Assembly: GCA_023846275.1 (NCBI GenBank)
Contig: JAIUJO010000090.1
Coordinates: 821,102-885,101, forward strand
Origin: Vanilla planifolia
Taxonomy: Eukaryota > Streptophyta > Magnoliopsida > Asparagales > Orchidaceae
Direction: 5' to 3'
DNA: 64,000 bases
This document shows positions 54,641 to 64,000 of this stretch, piece after piece (the stretch's first letter is position 1; the number at the start of each line of letters is the position of its first letter). Made by a program: the position numbers and the translations under genes. Under the pieces are notes generated by a model. The model had not been told where the DNA came from. It did not search any database and saw only the letters and a program-made list of their open reading frames with translations.

Positions 54641-57600
54641 ACACACGTGCACTAACACATTCACACACACACATGTAAACACATGCATGCACACACATGC
54701 ACACCCATGCCTGCACGTGCACACACACAAGCAATCACACATGCATGCACACACAACCACACAAGCACACAAATGTTTGTGTGCACACATACACACATGT
54801 ATAGAGACACACACATGCACACACACACACATATAGATATACTAACACATAGACATATACACACATGTTTCCCATGCACCCACACAAACTAGTACAAGCA
54901 CACAAACAGAGACACACATATACAAACACACATGCACATTAACACACAGACACGTACATGCACATACGCTAATGCATAGATGTGCACATTCACACACGTG
55001 GCCACACATACATGCATAGACACAAAAAGACACTCATACACAAAGATGCACATACACAAACATGCACATGTACATGCATAGACACACACATACATGAACA
55101 CCCAAACAAGCATACACACCAATAGCCACACACAAACATACACATGCACAAGCATGCACACATACACATGCACATACACACACAAATGCACATAAGCATA
55201 CACAAATTCATAAACACACCAACATGCTCACATGCTTGCACATACACATAAATGCACAAGAATGAACACAAATGCATTCATACAAAGAAACATGAACAAA
55301 CACACACACTCATACACATGTGCAAACACACATTAAGATGCATGCACACACAAACATACACACATGCATGAGAATGCACACACATTAACTGTCCTAAATG
55401 TGAATGCACATACAAACACAAAAGCATAAATATGCACACACGCTCACGCACACACACATATATAAAAGTATGCACATAAATGTACGCTTGCATGAATACC
55501 CATACTCATTAGATTTGCATGTGCCTCCCAAAAATCACATCCATGCACTAACAAATATGCACATTCACATGCACAAATGCACATACAAGCACACATACAT
55601 CCACACAAACTAACACACATACATACACAAACAAAACCACAGACACATGACCGCACCCATAAAAACTCATATCCCACACATGTGCACACGAATGCACACA
55701 AACACACACACAATCACATATGCACATACTCATGCAAGTGCACTCACACACACACATTCACTTAAATGCATGCATAGACACACACACATGCACAAGTATA
55801 CACCAATGCAACCACACACTCACATAAGCACACCACACACAAAGATACACACATGCACACACTCATATGCATGCAAATTCACAAACATTGAAATACAAAC
55901 ACACACACATGCATGCACGCACACCCATGTGACACAAACACACATATGCACACACCAAAAAAAAAATAAATACATGCATGCACACAAAAACATATACACG
56001 CATTCACACACAAACAAACACATGCATGCACATACATGTGCCTACAAACATGCACACATACATGCACATGCACATATTGATGAACATATGGGTTCACAAG
56101 CTTGTAAGCACATGAACAAAAATTAACACACATACTCATACACATGCATGCAAAGACATATATACACACACATGTTGGCATGTGTGCATAATCAGACACA
56201 TGTACAAGTGTGCACACACACACACACACAAACATGAACACACACACACTTATGTTCACATGCGCACACACTCATTCACTCACAAATAAGTACTCATGAA
56301 AACACACAGACACAAAAACTCACACACATACCTACACACACCTAAACACATATGCACATGTGGAAAGTCATACACATGTAAGCTCATGCACTTACAAACA
56401 CACACACACACAATATACACACACATGCACATAGTCATAAACTCACACATGCACACAAACACAAACTCAAACACACACATACACACATATGCACACATGT
56501 AGATGTGCACACATACATGTGCACACACGATGACAAAGCAACACGTAAAAACACACACATGCACACACGCATAAAAGAACAAACATAGGAACACACAAAC
56601 TTATGGAAAAGTTTGCATGTAAACACATGCATGCACACACAAACATGCACGAACCTGCATATACACATGCACATGAGCATACACACAAAAACATTTGCAC
56701 AAAGACACATTCACTAGCACACAAGCACACAGATGGATTCAATGCAAAAACAAAAAAACATATATGCTCGAACACACACACATGGATGTGTATATGCACA
56801 CAATCACTCATGCACACACACCCACATACACACACAAAGCCATACCAACAATTATCTATACACTCACCCTCAAACTTATGCACACACCCACACAATCAGG
56901 CACACACACACACACAGATGCACGCACATCCACCCAAACACACACAATAGCAAACACATGCACACACATGCATGCACATGCATATGCAAACACACACATA
57001 GACATGCACATGCACACACACACATAAACACACATACATGCACACACTTAACTCACACTAGACAAACTTACACATATATAAACACACTTAAATGCATGTG
57101 CACATGAATAAACACACAACAAACACACACAACAAAAACACGCACAAGTATAGGCACACAAGCACTTCAAACAAATAAAAGCACACACATGCACTCATGC
57201 ACATGAATACCAAAACACACACGTACACACACATGCATAGATACGTACACATGTCTACACAAAACACACACATACATACACACACATGCACTTTAACACA
57301 TATGCATAAAGACATGAACACACAAAGTCACAAAGATACACACACATAGAAAAAGCATGCATGTAGTCACACAAACACACACACACATATGCATGAAAAC
57401 ATGCACATGTGCATTCATGCACACACAGTAATATATGCACATAAGAACATAAGCATAGACATCCAGAAATGAACACAAACACATGCAGTCATAGTAGGCT
57501 CATGTACACAACACACACATGCCCATATGCACACATTCAAAATAGTAACACACACTTACACGCATAAAGACACACACACATAGGTACAAATACTCACACA

Positions 57601-58439
57601 CACATGCATGTAAGCATGCAAATGTAATCACAGATATGCATGCACACAAGTTTATGAACACACACATGCACACATATGCATGCTTACAAATACAAACACA
57701 TGCACACACACACACACATGCACTTGCACACTCACTCACATGCACACACTAATAGAAGGACACATGCATACACATATGCACACATGTACATTCACACATG
57801 CAAACATGTAGATCCACATATACACACCTATGCAGATGCACATAAACACGAACAAACAAATGTTGACGTAGACGTACACAGACACATACATGCATACACA
57901 CACATATGCACACACTTACACACACCCACTTGTGTGTGCACTAGCATCAACATATGCATATGTATGCGTGACACTTGTCTACACCCACACAAGCATAAGA
58001 GTGCTTACACTCACTTGCACACGTAGAAGCACACATAAGCACATAAATATGCAAACACTTGCACTTACACAACATATGCATGCATAAAAACACAAGCGTA
58101 CAGACATAATCAAACTTGTATAATCACACACATTAGCACACACATACACACACATATAAAGGCACATGGGCTCTAACATAGACACATATGCTCAACTACA
58201 CTAGCTCACACATGTGCATGAGAGCAAATGCACTCATACACAAACATTAGTAAACACAAACACATACCCTACACACCCATACATACATAGGCACACACAT
58301 GCACACACACGCACTGTTATGCCTACATGCACTTGCAAACACACAGTCATACCCATGCACACGTACACATGTATATTCATGCTCCTCTATATGCACATGC
58401 ATACACATAGCCACATTGGTACACACACATGCTCACACA

Positions 58440-59570
58440 CACACATGCACATACATAGGCACACATATTCCAAAACAAGCTCAAATAAATACAAAGACAT
58501 ACACACACATACACATCCATGCACCCACAAACATGCATGTAGACTCACACACATATAGAGGTACACACATGCACATGTACAACAACACACACACATGTAC
58601 ACATGCACAAACTTATACACACATGCACATGCTTAAGCACATGAAAACCAAACTCAAGCACATACACATGCATGCACAAACATATAGGTAAATTTAAGCA
58701 CACACATACAACTACACTGACACACATGCATGCATAAACACACACATAGAATTACATAGCGCACACACACACATTGTCACATGCAAATAATTGCACAAAC
58801 ATATATACATGCATGCACACACCTATATGTATGCAAAAAGAAGCACACACACACTTACATGCACAAACATGCACACATGCACACTTGCAAATGAATGCAA
58901 ATACACAAGCGAACAAGTGCACACCCCCATGCCCACAAGCACCCAAGAAGACATATATGCACATAAGCATAGAGATGCAGACATAGTCATATAAGTAGAC
59001 ACATATGCACATGCACACACACCCATTAAACATGTAATGGCACACAAGTACCCATACACACATGCAAATGCTCAAGCATACGCAAACACACAAAAGCACA
59101 CATAGAGGTTCACACATATGTGCTCACACATGTACATGCAAATGAACACACACGCACACACATGCATTTGTACAAGCACATGAACACACATAAATAAGCA
59201 CACACACATACACTAACGCATAAACCCACAAGCTCACACATATGCACACAGACACATATAGATAGACAAGCATGAAGACATGCTTGCACACACCCACACA
59301 CATTGACGCACACATAAGACACACACATACAAATAAACACAAGCATGCATAGATATGCACAAGCACACTCAAACACGCAAATACACATAAACAAATACAC
59401 AGGGACACACAAGCACACTTACATGCACACGTACGCACAAAAGAACACACATGAGTGCTTGCATACACATGCATGCATAGACAAACACGCACATGCAGAT
59501 GCTCACACACTTATATAAATACATAGACACACACACTTGCACACACACTCATACATGTACACACACACAC
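58440..59570 (+). repeat. Older CA-array block, paralogue of 53,360-54,640
   Basis: This is the downstream member of the pair, with collinear landmarks as listed for 53,360-54,640. It is about 100 bp shorter, mainly by loss of CA-type filler. The 37-nt identical block suggests either local conservation by chance or a later conversion patch. Confidence 0.8.
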
Positions 59571-60390
59571 AAAGTGACGCACATGCATGAACACAAACAC
59601 ACACATAAATAGTTATGCTTATATACACGCATAAACACAGTCACACCCATATGCATGCACACATACACCTAGGCATAGAGGTACACACACATACACATGC
59701 ACACACATGCACAAACACATCCAAACATACACAATCACACAAATGCATAAAATGCATAAAAATACAAATGAATGCATGCACACATACACATGCACACACA
59801 ATGAGATGCGAGCACACAAACATGCACACATATGCTAATGCACACACATGTACATAGTCATACATGCACACACACACACATACACATGCATGTACACACA
59901 TATATACATAAAGCACATGCACACACACACACACAACTACTCACATACACCCCTACAAATACATGCATGTACTTACAAACACATGCAAGTATGTGCATAC
60001 ACATGCACATAGACACACACCCACATACACCTACACACACATCCTCATAAACACATAAACACACGCACAACAACACACACAATCATGCACATAAACACAC
60101 ACACATGCACACACAAATATTCATACACATATGCATATACACACATATGCCCATGCACATAAACATAAGCACTCAGACACACATGCATGCAAAAGCACAC
60201 ACACATGCATGCACCCACACATTCATAGAACCACATATGCACATACACACATACACACATACATACTCACATGCACAAAAACTCACACACACACACATGC
60301 TCGTGCACACACATGTGCACGTAGACACATAAACATACACATATTAGCACACAAGTATGTATGCACACTTCAACACATATGCACAATCAC

Positions 60391-60514
60391 ACACATGTAG
60401 ACTTAGAAAAACACACACATATGTATGCACAAAAACACCCATGCACATCCACACACATGTAGACTTAGAAAAACACACACATATGTATGCACAAAAACAC
60501 CCATGCACATCCAC
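60391..60514 (+). repeat. Exact 62-bp tandem duplication
   Basis: Two adjacent 62-bp units (60,391-60,452 and 60,453-60,514) are identical base for base. Each starts ACACATGTAGACTTAGAAAA and ends ACCCATGCACATCCAC. Identity in an otherwise diverged array implies a very recent event, or an assembly artefact 275 bp from the N gap. Confidence 0.95.
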
Positions 60515-60788
60515 ACACACATATATGTAGGCAGATACACATATGCATATACACTCACACACCCAAACACAACATATACACACACACAAACACACATACA
60601 CCCATATGCACACAAGAACAAATGTACACACATGCAAGTGTATTACAACACATGCATGCACACAAACACACACACATGCACAAACACAAACATAGGCACA
60701 ATCCACAAAGGAATACACATGGATAGGCATAACACAAACACATGCACACATAGAAAAATCACACACATGCACAAACAACATCACAAAC

Positions 60789-61634
60789 NNNNNNNNNNNN
60801 NNNNNNNNNNNNNNNNNNNNNNNNNNNNNNNNNNNNNNNNNNNNNNNNNNNNNNNNNNNNNNNNNNNNNNNNNNNNNNNNNNNNNNNNNNNNNNNNNNNN
60901 NNNNNNNNNNNNNNNNNNNNNNNNNNNNNNNNNNNNNNNNNNNNNNNNNNNNNNNNNNNNNNNNNNNNNNNNNNNNNNNNNNNNNNNNNNNNNNNNNNNN
61001 NNNNNNNNNNNNNNNNNNNNNNNNNNNNNNNNNNNNNNNNNNNNNNNNNNNNNNNNNNNNNNNNNNNNNNNNNNNNNNNNNNNNNNNNNNNNNNNNNNNN
61101 NNNNNNNNNNNNNNNNNNNNNNNNNNNNNNNNNNNNNNNNNNNNNNNNNNNNNNNNNNNNNNNNNNNNNNNNNNNNNNNNNNNNNNNNNNNNNNNNNNNN
61201 NNNNNNNNNNNNNNNNNNNNNNNNNNNNNNNNNNNNNNNNNNNNNNNNNNNNNNNNNNNNNNNNNNNNNNNNNNNNNNNNNNNNNNNNNNNNNNNNNNNN
61301 NNNNNNNNNNNNNNNNNNNNNNNNNNNNNNNNNNNNNNNNNNNNNNNNNNNNNNNNNNNNNNNNNNNNNNNNNNNNNNNNNNNNNNNNNNNNNNNNNNNN
61401 NNNNNNNNNNNNNNNNNNNNNNNNNNNNNNNNNNNNNNNNNNNNNNNNNNNNNNNNNNNNNNNNNNNNNNNNNNNNNNNNNNNNNNNNNNNNNNNNNNNN
61501 NNNNNNNNNNNNNNNNNNNNNNNNNNNNNNNNNNNNNNNNNNNNNNNNNNNNNNNNNNNNNNNNNNNNNNNNNNNNNNNNNNNNNNNNNNNNNNNNNNNN
61601 NNNNNNNNNNNNNNNNNNNNNNNNNNNNNNNNNN
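60789..61634. other. Assembly gap (846 N)
   Basis: There are 846 unspecified bases within the CA array. Array sequence is present on both sides, but the right edge starts with ACGGACGGACATACAC, which is unusually CG-containing for this array. The missing sequence is probably more array. Any translated frame crossing it is meaningless. Confidence 1.
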
Positions 61635-64000
61635 ACGGACGGACATACACAAATGCACTTGCAAACACAAGCAGACGCACAACCACAAACACTCACATGC
61701 ACCAAAATGCACACACATGCATGCCAACATACGACCACACACATGCACACATAGAAACATTCACATTCACACTAACACACAAACAAATAAAGACAAGCAC
61801 ATATTTACTCGTGCGTGCATGTGGACAGACTCACAATGCACATGCAAGTTTTTAAACACACATGTACACACACATGCACACCTGCACTCATGCATATAAG
61901 CAAACACACTCATACACCTACATATAAGAAGACACACAAATATGAGACACAGATGTAAACATGTGTGAACCCATATAAACACACATAAACATACAAATAA
62001 ACATGTGTGCTCCTACATAAACATACAAACTAATATGACTCACACACATGCATGCATAGAAGCACAAGTAAACATGGACACTCATACATAGGCACATATT
62101 AATGCTTACAAACTCACATGACATGCACACACACGCACTAGTATATAGAAAAGGGTGCACATAAACACATGCAAATGCACACACACACAAACAAACTTGC
62201 ATGAACACATATTTACAAACACAAAGCTTTGCACACACATGCACATACTCATGCATGCGCTAAAACACAGACTTACATACACATAGGCACACACACATAC
62301 GTAATGACACGCACACATGTATGTACACACATGCACACTTATGAACACTCAAGCACAAAAGTAAATGAAAACACACACACACACATCAGAACACATATAA
62401 ATAGGAGCATGCACATAGACCTAGATACATAAACGTATACACACACGCATGCACAATGACAAATGCACATAAAGACACACTCGCACCCCCAAAATTACCT
62501 ACAAACACACACGCGTGCAAATATATGCACACATAAATAGACTCATACATGCACACACCCACATATGCCCATAAAGAAGCACGAACACAAGCGCACACAT
62601 AGGCATACATATACAAATATACAAAAATGAACATGCACACACAGATGCCCACACCCATGCACATATGTACACACACACCCTCAGAAGCACACACACATAC
62701 ATGCACATGCACAAATATGCACAAACACACATGCATGCACACAAATGTGCACACACACACAAACATGCACACGCACATGCATATACAAACACAAGCACAC
62801 ACACACACACATGAGTGCACACATGCACATATGTTCACACACAAGCAAACACATGAACACACATATGGATGCACACCCACACACACATAGACGTACATTC
62901 ATGCACACACACATGCAGCCACATGAATATATATACACACACACACACATAAGCATATATGCACACACCCATGCATACACATGCACATATGCATACACGG
63001 ACAAACCCACAACGACACATGCCCACACACACATGCACCTTGATACATTCACACACATGTATGCACAAACCTACGCACACATGCACCCACATGTATGGAT
63101 GTGCTCATGTGCAAATACAAACACACAAACACACACACACATATACATACTAGACTTCCCACACACATACACACTCATACCTATGCACACAAACACCTAC
63201 ACAAAAATATTCAAATGCATGCACACATGTATGAGCACACATGCATGCACATAGACACACACTCACATAATTAGATATGCACACACATATTCACATGCAT
63301 GAACCATGCATATACACACTCACACATGCATGAAAACACACATAAACACACACACACATGTGCACAAAATACACACCATGCACTCACATGCACAAATGTA
63401 TGCTCACACACATGCATAAATGCACACATATACACTTTTATGTACACATACATGCACAAACTCTCATGCACACAAGCACACACATGCATCAACATTTGTG
63501 CACACATGTACACACATATTTATATGTACATACTTAAACATAAACAAATAGACACGCACATGCGCCCATGTATACACATAAATGTGCGTAGGCATGCACT
63601 CAAGCATGCATGTACACACACGCATAAGGATAAAAATACTGAGAAACACAAAAATACACACACACACACACATGCACTTAGCCACACACACATTTGTGCA
63701 TGTGCACACACATCCATCTACACACACACCCACCCACACACTCATGCACTCACACTTGCCACACACATACACACATGCATGCACACAAACAAACACACCC
63801 ACACATTTAGATGCATGCAAACATATGCATGCACACATATGTAGTGCACACATGCACATATGCAAACACACATATGTGCATATATGCAACCACGCACACG
63901 TACATGAACACACATGCAACCACAAATGTACACACATCCACATGCAATCACACATGCATGTACACCATATACACACACAAATACATAGCAACACACATAC

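Larger units (their letters stand above)
31232..64000 (+). repeat. About 33-kb degenerate CA/ATGCAC array (alternating purine-pyrimidine)
   Basis: From 31,232 to the window end the plus strand is almost entirely A and C, with ATG, TG and TA words: ACACATGCAC, ACATACAC, GCATGCATGC, ACACAAACAC. Read in steps of two, most of it is purine-pyrimidine dinucleotides (AC, AT, GC, GT), with occasional AA, AG or CT that keep the register. Uninterrupted CA runs are short (longest I noticed is 27 nt), so this is not a simple slippage-grown microsatellite. Polarity is constant except for a 0.53-kb flipped island at 46.84-47.37 kb. A 198-bp satellite fragment (32,966-33,163) and an N gap (60,789-61,634) interrupt it. 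Alternating purine-pyrimidine DNA of this kind is known to favour Z-DNA. Long open frames on both strands are compositional. No gene is present. Confidence 0.95.

Noticed and set aside
60344-61855. Very long open frames (over 300 codons) on both strands
   Set aside because: They cross the 846-bp N gap. Most of each frame is unknown residues, and the rest is CA-array translation.
31232-64000. CRISPR-like array or protein-coding minisatellite
   Set aside because: There is no fixed-length direct repeat with unique spacers. The short words vary continuously and the context is eukaryotic repeat DNA.
31232-64000. Telomeric or subtelomeric repeat
   Set aside because: No TTTAGGG, TTAGGG or other G-rich telomere-type tandem was seen; the array lacks G-runs.

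Overview
This window shows no gene I can support. It looks like a gene-free, heterochromatin-like stretch of a large eukaryotic nuclear genome. A seed plant is the best guess, because the element at about 3.98-5.34 kb has the layout of a dispersed repeat familiar from plant genomes (a G-run followed by TGAATTG, then a TTCGACTC...CCTATATCCACC block). I cannot name the species. There are no bacterial signals: no operons, ribosome binding sites, rRNA, tRNA operon or CRISPR.

Layout. (1) 1-7.9 kb: AT-rich single-copy-looking DNA with no convincing exon, a short (TA)n tract near 2.35 kb, and one less AT-rich island (3.98-5.34 kb) that is probably an old dispersed element with a Pol III B-box-like motif inside. 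(2) About 7.9-31.23 kb: a long, strongly diverged, AT-rich tandem satellite. Its period is near 410 bp, giving roughly 55 monomers in one orientation. Each well-preserved monomer carries an internal 60-bp duplication, and several local 60-116 bp re-duplications are present. (3) 31.23-64.0 kb: about 33 kb of degenerate CA/ATGCAC-type DNA. The plus strand is nearly all A and C plus ATG/TG words, built as a long alternating purine-pyrimidine string. One 846-bp assembly gap (N) lies at 60,789-61,634.

The satellite/CA boundary (31,231/31,232) has been copied: a 1.93-kb segment spanning it is tandemly duplicated (31,034-32,965 and 32,966-about 34,936), which leaves a 198-bp satellite fragment stranded inside the CA array. 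The CA array also contains older spaced paralogous blocks (40.5-42.3 with 44.6-46.4 kb; 53.4-54.6 with 58.4-59.6 kb). About 0.53 kb near 46.84-47.37 kb is flipped to GT-rich polarity, and both junctions carry the same 10-bp inverted repeat.

Many open frames of 60-320 codons exist on both strands of the CA array (His/Thr-rich on plus, Cys/Val-rich on minus). They follow from the dinucleotide composition, which rarely makes stop codons, and should not be annotated as proteins. The interest of the window lies in its repeat architecture. I found no undescribed protein or RNA system.
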